Part shown: positions 44,840 through 56,342 of the stretch, piece by piece
Position numbering within the stretch: the stretch's first letter is position 1
Layout of the letters: every line of letters begins with the position of its first letter
From: Pseudofabraea citricarpa
Taxonomy: Eukaryota; Ascomycota; Leotiomycetes; Helotiales; Dermateaceae
DNA: 64,000 bases
Assembly (NCBI GenBank): GCA_029641185.1
Contig: JAPWGK010000021.1
Location: forward strand, 372,001 to 436,000
Direction of reading: 5' to 3'
Notes under the pieces: model-generated
The model's database searches: none
Told to the model about the DNA's origin: nothing
Seen by the model: only the letters and a program-made list of their open reading frames with translations
Made by a program: the position numbers and the translations under genes

Positions 44840-46974
44840 ATGGGTTGGCCACCAGCCGTGGTCATTGTCGTCAGGTAAACAAACTCCGGCCCGCACGCTC
44901 GCCCTCACCCCGCACATCAACAGACTTTACATTAAAAGCCGTTACCCCTCCCAAGTTTTCCGTCATTACACCATACATCGCTGCAGAAGCCTGTGAGATG
45001 GTCGGAGAAGCTTTTGCTGACGTGTGATGCTGCAGGCATGGCGCGAGACTTGATGCTGCTGATAAGCAGTGGCACCTCACGTCTCCCACACCCTATGACC
45101 CTCCTCTTACATATGGCGGCTGGACGCAATCCAAGGCTCTAGGCTCACGCATAGCTGCGATTCTGCGCAGTCGGGAGACAGATGACGAGCTTCTTGGGTC
45201 CGATGGCACAGACACCTCAGCAGACAGGAGGAAGAGGAGACACAAGGTTGTTATCCACAGCTCGCCGTTTCTTCGATGCGTTCAGACTTCTGTTGCTATC
45301 TCTGCCGGCCTTGCGCAAAATCCTGGCCATACACCCGTCCAAAGACCTTCATCTTCACGATCTACCCCACGGTCTTCCACGCCTTCTCAACTACATTCCT
45401 CGCCAAAGCTGCGTCCTACTATCTCGACCGACTCTCCCAGATTAGCGCCTATCCACGAACCCTCTTCCTCTTCTTCTTCCTCTTCTTCGAAACCCAACGT
45501 CAAAACCATAGAACAGCACGAAACTATTAAGAAGGCGGTTGTACGTGTCGATGCATTTCTAGGAGAATGGCTTTCGCCAGATTATTTCGAGCTTATTACT
45601 CCACCTCCAAGTTCTATTATGATGGTGGCTGGTGCCAAAGCGGATTTGTTGCGTAGGGAAGATACAAGCAGCCTGATGCAAGTGAGCAAAAATGTCAACC
45701 AGGGATTTCCTGGTGGATGGGGAAGTCCAATCACATTGAGCAAACCTGATGATGATGGCCCATTTTCTGCACTTTCAAGTCTTGCTCATTCTCTTCCCAG
45801 AAGAGATAGAACGAGCAGTCTGAGTAGTGTCGGGAGTGGAAGCAGTCGTCATAGTGGCAACAAAATATCTTCTAGCGTCAACGGCGCCGCTCTGGCAGAA
45901 CACGGGATTTATCAATCGCCGGTTCCAAATTATTCCATTTCATCATCAGATCCGATTCCACCGGGATACGTGGCTCATGCTCGTGACTCCTGTGTAGACG
46001 TCGACTACCAATGGGACAGCATGAGGGATCCCCAAAACTGGGGTAACGGTGGTGAGTATGGCGAGGAATGGAGTTCTATGCACAAAAGGTTTCGAAAGGG
46101 CCTTCAGCAAATGATACAATGGTACTCGTTTAGTGACGATCCCGCAAAGCTGGCCACGAAGGCTCCTCCATCTCCTCCACGGTCCGACGACGAGGAAGCC
46201 GATGACGAGGATACGGATTTGGTACTCGTCCTGGTCACGCATGGGGCAGGTTGCAATGCTCTGATAGGAGCTTTGACTGCACAACCTGTATTGCTCGATG
46301 TTGGCATGTCTTCGTTAACCATGGCTGTGCGCAAACCACCCGTCGTTGATAATAGCTTACCTACCTCCACTCCAGGACCAAACTCTCGTGTCTCTTCTAG
46401 GACTCTGAGCATATCCGATGAATATGATGTAAAGCTCGTCGCTAATACAGAGCACCTTCGTTCTTCGAGCAGTACTCCATCGTCTTCTCGAGCTCCTTCT
46501 CTGGCTGGCATGACAGCATTCCGAGAGCGGTATGGCGTACCTGGTATACCATCAGAAAATGGCGTAACTTTTGGCAAGCCCATTCGATCAATTACGACTT
46601 CTGCTGGTTTAGGTAGTATCCGACGTAACAATAGCATTGCTACTGTTTCGCCTCGAAATTATGCACCAACTCGACAAAGCTCGATTGGACTATGGGGAAG
46701 TACACCGAAATCCGAAGAAGAGGAAGAGGAAGATCTTGGTTCAAGCATGGTGTTGAATTTTGGGAATGATGGATCAGCATCTCCCACTCAGCCAACAGAA
46801 GAAAAGGCAGCCGTACCCGAATCTGCTGTTGAGCATGAGAAAGATGAGGTAGATGAGGTGGCACCATTGGGTCTTTGGGGTTCACCCAGACCACCAGGAG
46901 ATGCAGAGCGCATGCGAGAAATTGCCCCGAAGCGAAGATGGACAGTAAATGAACGAGCATCAGCAACATCATGA
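44840..46974 (+). CDS. Large histidine-phosphatase (phosphoglycerate mutase-like) protein
   Basis: A short exon (44840-44874) encodes MGWPPAVVIVV, and the catalytic RHG forms across a 161-base intron. Exon 2 runs 45036-46974, giving 657 residues. The phosphatase motifs are RHGARLDAAD at about 12, the YGGWTQSKALGSRIA block, SSPFLRCVQTS, the EWLSPDYFELI segment, and the second catalytic His in VTHGAGCNALIGAL. Between these the domain is interrupted by long Ser/Pro-rich disordered insertions. The C-terminal third is also disordered and ends in a conserved PLGLWGSPRPPGDAERMRE block. Many ascomycetes have one such protein; the substrate is not known. The frame is open upstream of 45619 only if the small first exon is used. 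Confidence 0.85.
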
Positions 46975-48447
46975 CAGAACAACAATTATCGGATTTCTAT
47001 TACACAAGGAAATTTCTATCTCATACCATAGGGGGAGGCATATTGGCGTTCTGGGCGAGGGCGAAAAGAAATCGGGAATTTGTTTTGATCCTTGAAATTG
47101 ACGAAATGACTATTCTTCTGAGATACAGGCTTGTACTTCGAGAAAAGACCTCGAGGGAAAAGAAAGCAAAAGATCATTTTTATCTAACGATTGCGTGCAT
47201 GGCGTGGCGTGGTATTGCAAAAGAAGCAAAGGTTCGCTTTATTTGATGACTGCATGGCTTTTTATGGCTTTACGAATGAATTGAAAGATTTGTTGTTGTG
47301 GGCATTAGCAATCACGTACATAAACATGCATGATGTAGAAATGAAAAATGCTCTTCTCTCGTCTCCTTCGAATGAATTGATTATGTCTCATCTTCCCATA
47401 CAAAGGGAAACGCAGCTCCATCCTCTTAGCTATTAATAGGCATTTATCCAAAATTTAATATGAAGGATAGCTACCTAAAGATGCCCTCTTAGTGGGTATA
47501 ATTTCATAAGTGTATTCTTCGAAATAGGACATTGTTTCCGTCGCGCTTTCAAGCTCGCTTATTGCTTTTTTTTCATAGTATAAGAAATGCCGATGCGCAT
47601 TAATTACAATTTGGTCAAATCTACATACAGATGGTGAGTGTATCGTAACACTATTATCCACCTGGGGTGTGGGCATAACCCCAGATCTTCTCAACCACAC
47701 GCCTGTTAGTAGACGTATCTACAACCAATAGAGTGTCGCTACCGAAGGGCATGAATTGATTTTTGCATTGTGTTGCGAGTGAAGTACTAACCATGCAATG
47801 CTTGCTTGTGCATTTAAAAGACTTATAGCTTCTTGATTGCAATATTAAACCGGATGACATTTGGTTGCGAAGTTTGTCAGAATCAGACAGTGGGTTACTC
47901 GAGGTGATATTTGTACGAATGGGCTAGGTCGATGGATATACATGTGAGTAAAAGAAATTTCGAGCACGTCAAAGTAGAGAGCCTCTGGATCAGGGTATCA
48001 ATTTTCATTCCATTGAATATGTTATGCTTTGAGCTTATGCTTTTAACTCGTTCAGATCGACCCCCCAAGGCTGTCCTCGCTAAATACTTTACGTTCCGAT
48101 AACTCTCGTTTACGAATAGAGCCGCCCGCTCATTGTGCATAAGACGGCACGTCATGGGAAGGAATTTATACTTAAATATGAGTGTCTAATATGGGTAATA
48201 ATAACAATTCATACAAGTCGCTTTACCATAGCATCGTTTGATTAAAAGGGCACAGAAAGTCAGGGCGCATAGTTCAAAGCTCTACATTGCAGAGAAATCG
48301 AATCTGGGTGCATCTTATACTAACTATATACAATCATGCAAATTATATACAACTCTGTAGATAACTAAGCCTAGAAAGCGAGAATGTCGGTAAAACTGTT
48401 GTTCTCCAGCTCATGGGGTCCTTGAGCTTTCTTCGTCTCAACCCAGC
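46975..48447. other. Convergent gene-free region
   Basis: About 1.47 kb between the stops of the histidine phosphatase and the pectate lyase. Two minus-strand open frames around 47455-47860 look superficially spliceable, but the splice does not keep a frame. Nothing else seen. Confidence 0.45.
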
Positions 48448-49719
48448 TCAGTAACTAGAAGGCACCAACGAGTTGGCCCAGTCTTCTATATTCGCATAAC
48501 CATTGCCATTCGCATCCCCCATGCTATCTGAAACGCTTGGATTTGTGCCTAATGAGCTCTCTGCAGAGTCGGGAATTCCATCCCCATCTGTGTCTGTCAA
48601 CTTTGTGCCTCCATTGATAGTACCTGGTCCATTCATCGGCGATGCTGTCTCATCTGAAATGAGCTCGCCAGTCTTTCCCCAGGATTTGACTTCAGCGATC
48701 AGGCGAGTGTCAATGCTATCACGAACTTTAGAAGCACCAGCATAGGTCGTGACATAGGTGACAGCATCAGGAGCAGTAAGGAGGCGAGTAACGGCAGGAT
48801 AATTGTAGCGAGTAGAGACAAGGACCATGCCACCATAGTTAGACGACGAAGCGCCGAGGATAGTCCCGTCAAGCGTACCATCTTGGTCTGGATCGTAGTA
48901 ATTATTCAAGACGTAGCCGTTGAAATTGGCGTTTCCACGGGTGAATGCCGTGACTGTGGTGCTCGGTCCAGAGATGAAGTAATTTCCCATGATGTTGGCA
49001 TATGAGAGGCCATCAGAATCGCCAGCAATGTAACCTCCGCCGCCACCCCAGTTGTAGACGACGTTATTGGTGAAGTCATTTACGCCTTTGACCTTGGGGT
49101 TACGGGTCTTGTTGTCGATATACAGGTTGCGAAACAGTGAAACTCCACCGTCTGTTTGGATCAAGCCACCACAGGAATGAGTCTCGAGGCCTTGAGCTAT
49201 GATGCTGTTCTGGATCGTGACATTGTATACTTCTCCGCTGATAGAAAACGTCTCATCTCGGCCCCAACTCACACTAACATGATCGAAGATCATATTCGAG
49301 CCTTCAGCGATCGTAATGCCATCCTTGCCGGAATCTCCTCCTTTTCCCATTCGAATGCGAATATAGCGAACGATGGTGTTGTCGGCATTTGAAAAAGACC
49401 AGCCGTTCCCGTAGACGGTAATGCCGTCACCAGGAGCCGTCTGGCCGAGGATGGTGATCCTCTTGGATACTACCAAGCGGGAGTCGATGGTGATAAGCCC
49501 TCCAATGGCAAAGACGACAATGCGCCCAGCTGAAGATACTGCATCGCGCAGGGAACCACTGCCGGAGTCGTTCAGGTTCGTCACGACATAGACGGATCCA
49601 CCCCTGCCACCTGTCGCGTAGCGACCGAACCCTTCAGCGCCGGGAAAGGCAAGCTGCTGTGCAAACGACGCCGGCAAAAAAACTGCCGCTACGGCAAGAA
49701 GAAGTGAAAATAACATCAT
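48448..49719 (-). CDS. plyC: Secreted pectate lyase with C-terminal calcium-loop tail
   Basis: A single exon encodes 423 residues starting with two Met codons. A signal peptide (about 1-20) is followed by the mature start QLAFPGAEGFGRYATGGRGG and VYVVTNLNDSGSGSLRDAV, the entry to a right-handed parallel beta-helix of the PL1-type pectate lyases. Further helix rungs show GLITI, ITILGQTAPGDGI, RYIRIRMG and IFDHVSVSWGRDET. The C-terminus has a calcium-loop motif DTDGDGIPD and a second GDANGNGY...IEDW segment, like dockerin or thrombospondin-type-3 repeats. The domain order matches fungal pectate lyase C. It would cut de-esterified pectin by beta-elimination, suggesting a plant-associated or plant-litter lifestyle. 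The lack of introns and the bacterial-type tail raise the possibility of ancient transfer. Confidence 0.9.
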   Translation of the reverse strand: MMLFSLLLAVAAVFLPASFAQQLAFPGAEGFGRYATGGRGGSVYVVTNLNDSGSGSLRDAVSSAGRIVVFAIGGLITIDSRLVVSKRITILGQTAPGDGITVYGNGWSFSNADNTIVRYIRIRMGKGGDSGKDGITIAEGSNMIFDHVSVSWGRDETFSISGEVYNVTIQNSIIAQGLETHSCGGLIQTDGGVSLFRNLYIDNKTRNPKVKGVNDFTNNVVYNWGGGGGYIAGDSDGLSYANIMGNYFISGPSTTVTAFTRGNANFNGYVLNNYYDPDQDGTLDGTILGASSSNYGGMVLVSTRYNYPAVTRLLTAPDAVTYVTTYAGASKVRDSIDTRLIAEVKSWGKTGELISDETASPMNGPGTINGGTKLTDTDGDGIPDSAESSLGTNPSVSDSMGDANGNGYANIEDWANSLVPSSY

Positions 49720-50846
49720 CGTTGGGAAGAGCTCAGTGAAGATGAAACTTGTGAGTGTAGTCTTCTACCCATTGCAGCCACGAGCGATCAGGCGCCATAT
49801 TTATTGTCGATTGGGAAGAGGGGTTCTACGCTGGGTAAATCTAATTTACGAGGAGCTGGTGGAGTTTTTCAAATAGAGTGCCGTGTTTCTTGTCTTATAG
49901 CTAATTGAGCCGATGGGTTGACGATCTTGTCAGGTAATTGTCCACCAACCACGACCACCATCGCTAAAGATTTCCAACAGCCGAGGTCATGAGATCTTTT
50001 GCGGCATGTAATAGGAAGCTGCCCTATAGTACGGCAGAAGTAAAAGGGCAAGTGACGGGAAATATTAGAGCCTTGAAATTAGAATGCTATCTTAGAAGGA
50101 TCTCGGGACTTTTGACGTTTTGCTAGATCCCTATATTTGCTCGTTATAGCCTTTAACATCTCAGATCTTGGCATGATTTCTCTCTGTAATAACGTCCTCA
50201 GATTAATCCTTTCCTCCGCCTTTAGACCTACTTGTTGCTTGCTAGAAAGGTTTGATTCTGCACGCAGTTGCTGTAATAAATAGGTAGCCTCGAATGGACC
50301 TACGGATTTCCTACCAATTGATTTCAGGAACAATTCAATAGTCACTCTTTGACCTCCTAGGCATAACCCTGCAATAATTATTGGCTCTGATTATTGAATA
50401 GCGCTTTACATGGATCCAGGCTTTCCATATCAACCTCAAAGCAACAAATATTCAGTTTTCAACGATGGAAGGTCCAGCAACTGCCTATTCGATCATAATA
50501 AAGCTCTGAAGTCTAAGTCGATATCTACAGGTGAAGCATTTCTGGATCTAGTGAGCACCAGCTCCTCGCTCGCTTATAATAAATTCTACTATCTACCCAC
50601 AAGACTGAAGCTATAGAAGCACACCAGTTCAAACGAGGAAAAGAATACCACGGTCGCTAGAGGATATTTCACTGAGCAATAATTGTTACATTTCGCTGAA
50701 GAAGTTGTGATAATTAGTTACTTTTATAGTGTCTCGGCTTACCTCCCGTTGCTCGCGTCACTTGTATCTGCCGTGCTCACTATAATATCTTTGTGTGTTA
50801 AATTTCACTCGCAAGTAATTTACTCATCGTTTTCACTATTGCTAAA
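49720..50846. other. Intergenic region with an orphan basic open frame
   Basis: The first 150 bases are the pectate lyase promoter. On the minus strand at about 50079-50345 there is an 88-codon stretch without an ATG start, whose translation is rich in Lys/Arg and reads naturally (for example ITSKYRDLAKRQKSRDPSK). It may be the remnant of a DNA-binding or transposon protein, but no family could be named. Confidence 0.35.
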
Positions 50847-51532
50847 CTAGGTTTTTTGGATCCCAACAATATCCTTCCAAGAACTGCCACCCAGATTCTT
50901 ATCAGCCTCCGCGTTGGCCACTGCATTACCAACCACAGTCCCATTGTCCCTCGCCTCTTCTCCACCAACCCTAGCCGGGTGCTGTTCAGGACTCTCTACG
51001 CGTGGCAAAGGCAATACGTTGACTTAGAGCAACTCCAAATCAGTATTCAGTCAAGGAATACATATAAGTGTGAAATCCACCTCGTCTGGCCTTATTTTTC
51101 AAGTTGTGTATATGTTGCATTCTCATCCAATCCACAACCTCTGGATGATTCTCTACCGAATCACCATCCAAGGCCCACGTCGGCATCTCGCCTCTATTTC
51201 CAAATTCTTTAGCCTCCATCTTCGACCGACGAATAACTTGTCGACGCGCTTCTCGACTTTCGGATTCCTGCAGTCTTTCCCTCGGAACTCGGGCGACTCC
51301 AAGATCTTCCGAAACATGACACACCAAGCTTTCTAGACCTGAAAAGAGCCCCCTGTCTTATGTGATGCAGGAAAAATCATTGTGCAACAGGAACAACCTC
51401 CAAAACCTGGGCTCTTTCCATTTCTCCTGCTCGCTCGCTCGCTCGCGCAAGTGCCGCTTGCACTTCTGGAGTCCGTGCTGCGGATGGGTTGATCAAGGGA
51501 CGGCCCGTTTCTAGAGGATCCGAATCTGCCAT
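50847..51532 (-). CDS. Small three-exon gene, unknown function
   Basis: Proposed exons 51532-51407, 51267-51081 and 51022-50847 encode 162 residues. Exon 1 starts MADSDPLETGRPLINPSAAR and continues as an Ala/Glu/Arg helix to a CAG|GT donor. A 139-base intron ends at CTGCAG. Exon 2 contains RRSKMEAKEFGNRGEMPTW then LDGDSVENHPEVVDWMRMQH. A 58-base intron leads to a disordered Glu/Asn-rich tail. The parts read like protein, and phases match, but the first acceptor is not certain: a closer one at TCTAG keeps a different open frame, and exon 2 may instead run to a stop near 51040. I do not recognise a family. It is possible that the gene is real but exons are misplaced. Confidence 0.4.
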
Positions 51533-52415
51533 TAGCTAACCAGGTAAGTATAGCGGTATTTGGAAAGCTGCTGAATACAGTAGAGAGGCTCATCAACAAG
51601 GTGTGGTTCAAGCCAAAGTCTGCACGGATGTTAGCTTTTTGTTTACAGCCTCATCTTCGGCCCCAACTCCCAACTCCCAACCCTAAGCCCTCCTCATGTG
51701 GTATTGTTTCCTGATCTGTACCTTAACGAGGCTAACTAAGTTAGGGTATCTGTTTATAGCATACTGCTGTTTTGGGCTAATCAGTGCGCAGATGTCGAGT
51801 TTTCTTTTACCGACTAGTTTCCCAACTACAAATATACCAGATTTCCCAACTCTTTATGATAGCGGATATATTTGAGAAGATTAGGGGAGAGCGAGAGATG
51901 CGTAGATGTGTATTTTCCTCTTCATAGGAATATGTTGGATGCTGCACTTTTTTAAAGGAAGGAAGTAGGTGCAGGAACAATTGTGCCAGGTTCCTATCAA
52001 GTGACGCGAGCGACGCAGGTAACTCAAAGGCCTAGCTACGAGTCTCTGGAACATGCAATAGAGATCACTGAGATAATTCCTACCGATCATTCCTCGCGCT
52101 CCAGTTGAGGCTCTTTCTGAGGAGCCATTACTCGGATACAAGTACGGCGAAAGCACTCAAAATCACAGGGTTAATTTTCATCCAGAGACTAAATGTGTAT
52201 ATCTAAGCTACCTATATAACAGAATATACTGTCAGAGACTTTCGATAAATAAGTAGCGATATGCACATCCCAGCTAAGTGAGATCTCGATATATCCAGCC
52301 TAGGCGAGAACACAATAGCCAAGTACCAAGGTTGATGTACGTTGTAGACTACTGATACTAGACCCGAATGCCATCGACAACTCCGCAAAGTAAAAAGAAA
52401 GAATACGTGAAATCG
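51533..52415. other. Intergenic region
   Basis: About 880 bases, AT-rich between 51.7 and 52.3 kb. Nothing recognised apart from the likely promoter of the small gene. Confidence 0.4.
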
Positions 52416-54631
52416 TCACACCAACTCAACAACACGGTGCTCTTCCCCATTCTCGTCAAGGAAGACATGCATGTATGCCGAGTCGCCCGCCCAGCCAGCA
52501 GGATCCTCAAAGTCCTTGCGGACTATGATCCTATCAGCCGCCTGGTAGTTGAAGGTGCCGACTCTGACGTATTGCCCACGGGTCTGCCGGCTCGGCTGCA
52601 GCAAGAGCCCAGCCAGGACGCATCCGTCGCTTCGAGGGAAGGGAGCAATGGTTATCGGTAACATGTACACGGCCGGCTCTTGGATGTCGCCTCGCGCATC
52701 TACTTCACCCCGGCACACATGCCGGGAGTGCTTGAACACTACGTGGTAGGATGCATTGAAGCTGCCCCTGATTAGCCGGTAGCAAGATATGCGTATGACA
52801 CCTCCGGTAATCTCTCCTGCAATGTGAATTCTCGCCGTTAGCTGTCAGCGTTGCTATGCATATACTTGAGCATCCATTCAATAACATAGCTAGAGGAGAT
52901 AGAAACAAGCTGGAAGGTCTCAAGGTTTTGAAACAGAATCAAAGCATGAAATTCCATTCAAGAATTTAGACTCACCGAAAGTATCAGGAGGAACTGTCTT
53001 AGCATCAAGGATCTTAATGCAAAATTTCCTTTCGCTCTGGCCCGGGCTTTTTGAGATGGAAGATAGAATGCGTCCGTCATAGGATCCCCACGACCAGGAT
53101 GGTGCCCGGTAAGGGACGATTCTGGCCCCGGCGGCTATCGGATGTCGTCTCCAGAGCAGGTCGGTCTCCAAGGTATCCCGCCAGAGACCAGCGAGATACT
53201 GCACATTGGTCTGGTCGTGAATCCTGCGAGCGATGCCAGAAATCGCGATCAATCTATCGGTACTGTAAGTCAGGGACGATTCAGTATACTGCTCGAGTAT
53301 CCAATCCCACATCTTCCTCTGGAGCGGTTGCTTTTGAAAGAACAGCGGCTCGGCGGACGGTAGCGGCGAGGGAGGGTATCCGTTGGGGAAAGACTCGGAG
53401 GCAACGCTTTGATGGCACTCCCACAAGACCTCCTTCGATGCAAAGTGCACGCTTCGACACGGCAGGATCCTTTCTTGGACTACCCACCCTCGTGTGGACA
53501 GTGGCGTATCCTTGATGATTGAAGTGTACAGCTGGGATGGCGTACATTCACAGACCAGAGGAGCCTCCTTCTCCGACGAATGAAATCTGATGTGGCAGTT
53601 TGCAACCCACTGCCTTTCATAGAACAGGCCCATGCTGCCGTCCTCAGCAGCAGTAGCGCAGATGTTGATCTTGGAGTTCGTATAGATGCTGCTCATCAGA
53701 CTCGCCTGCGCGCTCCAGTCGGCATCGTCGTCTTGCATGATGCACAAACTGTCAATCCATATGTAGGAAATGCCAAGTTCTCGGGCACTCCAGAATGCGT
53801 CGGCAAAGGTCTTCGAGATGGCACTTTGCGGGATCGCTGCCTGGAACGCGGTAATATTTGTGGCAGTTAGAACATCGAAGGCCCTTTGCCCCCAGCAGTG
53901 GCTCAGAGTTGCATAGTCGGGGAAGCCGTCGATGTCGCGAGATAACTTCACGCAAGGCTTCTCGGTATCCACGAATACCAGCCGGCTCGGCTTGAACGGC
54001 GATCGAGAATCGATACAGGTTTGATGTTCCGTAGAACAATACTGCATCCATTGTTTGACAAGAGGCAAAGCGTCTTTGCTGTTATGCGGCAATGTCGCCG
54101 GTGGGGAAATGTCGAAGCCTTCCGTATTTAGCCCCGAGCCTCAGCATGAAGATTTCCGGTGACAACCTTACCGTTCAAGAATGGAAGATGGATGTGGACC
54201 TTGAAAGTGTAAGATACATGACCTCCCCCACTTATGGCAATGACATGTTCCAGCGACAAATCCCATTCGATTCCTGGCCCAGAACGGGAAGCGTAGACGC
54301 GGCCACACCCCTGAGCGTACGAGCACCGAGGTGATTCAATCATGAGAACCATCTTATCGAGAGATGGGCTTCGGCAAAATTGAACACAGAGAAGGCAACC
54401 TGCCTCTGCTGAGGCGAGGAGCTCCTCTACCGTTTCATGGTGGAGGACGTAATTTGGAAAACCAGAAAAAGTAGCTGAGTCCTCGAATTCCAAACGATGG
54501 AGTATATCTATGCATTTAGCGCAAAGCTCCTCGTTGAGTTCATCTTCCTCCTCCTGGTCCTGAGCCTCCGTGTCATCCCCAATTCGTAACTGAGCAATGT
54601 TATGTAACCGGGCAAAGTATAACCCCGACAT
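52416..54631 (-). CDS. HET-domain (heterokaryon incompatibility) protein
   Basis: Exons 54631-54172, 54118-52976 and 52816-52416 give 667 residues, with introns of 53 and 159 bases. The N-terminal part has a Cys-containing region (ELCAKCIDIL, GCLLCVQFC) typical of HET proteins. The HET domain follows at about 220-370: YATLSHCWG, then FADAFWSARELGISYIWIDSLCIMQDD and a later STRGWVVQERILPCRSVHF. The segment APSWSWGSYDG and the last exon complete the usual HET C-terminal region. HET proteins trigger cell death when genetically different hyphae fuse, but most members, including this one, have no assigned partner. The final exon restores DTFGEITGGVIRI across the junction, which supports the long second intron. 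Confidence 0.9.
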
Positions 54632-55351
54632 ATTGCCATAAATAGTACTCCGTTTGAGTTCAAGTTAGCAGATCTTGAAACATTTAGAATGACGATGTAA
54701 TTATCAAGAAAGATGTTGTTTGAAGACAAGGCTGCAAGATAGGTAGGTAGAAGTGTGATGCGCACCGCCACAGCTGACAGCCAACAGTCGAAGCTATACT
54801 TTAACAAGTATTATGCACTAGCCGCATCAAATGTTCAACACGAGGAACCTAATAGGTTATTGTTTATATCTTCAGCAAAAAGAAACTAGAAATCGACTAA
54901 ATCCTCAAAAAGTTCTCACTGTTCTACAGGTTCTTTTGGGTCTCAAAATCAAGCTTGCGGGAGGAAATTCAAGATACGGCTAGATCCCTTGAGTGAAAGA
55001 AATTGGCGGGAAGAACAAGCCCAACTGGCAAAAACATTGCGCCTTCCAAATGCGATGACGTTAGATTATTCAGAAGTAAGAAAGTGATGGGTTGGAAACT
55101 GGGAGAAGGAAAGCAAACAAGCAACGTTAAATGCCATGGTACACAGACATTTGTCTGGTTATAGATCTCACGCGGCTAATAAACCATATTCGAGATTCAA
55201 CACATCCTTTAAGAGCACAAGATCTGAGGATATAACCTAGATTATTATCAAGTACTCATACCATAGAAGGTATGATAGATATCCGGTTATATAATTCAGT
55301 ATTTCGCCGATCGCAAGCCATAAGTGAGAGAAACGCCTTTGTGAGCTCTCT
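54632..55351. other. Intergenic region
   Basis: About 720 bases with the HET gene promoter and the med4 3' flank. Nothing coding recognised. Confidence 0.4.
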
Positions 55352-56342
55352 CTACTCATCGTCGTCATCATCGAAAGTCTCGAGTTGGAATACCTTCGGT
55401 TTCTCTTCCTCCCTCCTCCCCGCATTAGCAGGCCCACTAGCTGACATTCTTCGCTCCATTTCCTTTCTTCGCTCCTCTTCTTGCCTAGCCTTCTCGACTT
55501 CTCTGGCTTTCTCATTCTCCTCTTCGATCCTCAGCCTCTCTGCTTCCAACTCAGCGCTCCTGGCTGGATCAAACGTCTCCAGATCCACTCCCTGATCTAC
55601 CAAGATCTGGATGCTAGCCAAAGCACCCCTGCGAATGGTTTCTTCAGAGGGCCAGGGTATGAATTGCTGTCCAGTTGAAGTATCCAAAAACTGCTGCCAC
55701 TCAGCCGGGAGTGTGGTATCTTGAGAAGAGTTCTGAGCTTGTGGAGCAGGGGTCTGGCTATCGATTTCCATGGCCGTGTTCGTCGACTGCGTCTCCGGTT
55801 GACTGACACCATTCATGACCGGGACGGGAGTCGCGCTGCCGTTGGCTTGCGAGTCTGGTTTGCCCGGTGTGTTCACTCCAGCATTCTCAGATGCTTCAGC
55901 CGCGCCAGGCTCTGGGTCGCGGAACGTGGCAGGAAGAGTAAACTTGCTGATCCTGCGGGCGTACGATAATAGCTCTGAGTAGGAGACTGGGTTGGTAGAC
56001 GTAGGGAAGGTGGTCGCCGGGGTTGCGAGCAGCTCGGTCCGTGTGGACGTGAGGAGGGTCAAGGTTTCGCGGATCTGGGTGTCGAGAGCAGCAGACGTAG
56101 CGCGCAGGGAGAGGATCTTCGCATGGTTGGACTGGTGGGTCGATACTGTGAGAATATCAGTCCTGCGCCAAAACAGCGTGGAGGTGTTACTTGCGTTGCT
56201 CTAGGCCCTTGCTAAGCTCTGAATCGGCAGTCACCAAATCATTGGCGAGCGCTGGTGAGGGATTGTAGGTGGAAATCGAGTTGATCAGAGTCGCGAGGGC
56301 TTTCTCTACGCGCTCAAAGCGACTGTCAATGATCTTGTCCAT
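55352..56342 (-). CDS. med4: Med4, Mediator complex subunit 4
   Basis: Exon 1 is 56342-56195 and exon 2 is 56145-55352, giving 313 residues. The intron is 49 bases and starts with GC (GCAAGT) rather than GT, with a CTGAT branch and CAG acceptor. Only this splice gives the expected phase and the continuous GLEQLSTHQSNHAKIL. The Med4 N-terminus MDKIIDSRFERVEKALATLI, the SYSELLSYARRISKFTLPATF block and FIPWPSEETIRRGALASIQ identify the family. The C-terminus is a long charged helix with a final Asp run. Med4 belongs to the middle module of Mediator and links activators to RNA polymerase II. Confidence 0.92.
56146..56194 (-). other. GC-AG intron of med4
   Basis: The intron begins GCAAGT and ends TTCTCACAG. 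An alternative GTAACA donor four bases on would need a 28-base intron, shorter than any other here, to stay in frame. The GC donor gives both a normal length and the conserved residues at the junction. GC-AG introns are a known minority of fungal introns. Confidence 0.75.

Noticed and set aside
47455..47860. Possible two-exon minus-strand gene with a good TACTAACAG acceptor
   Set aside because: The only donor that fits leads to a stop after a few codons, so no sensible protein results.
51070..51336. Plus-strand open frame over the small gene near 51 kb
   Set aside because: Its translation shows no pattern, while the minus strand gives natural-looking segments in linked phases.
54140..54171. 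A 32-base intron in the HET gene
   Set aside because: Too short for fungal splicing; the 53-base alternative with a GCTAAAT branch gives the same frame.
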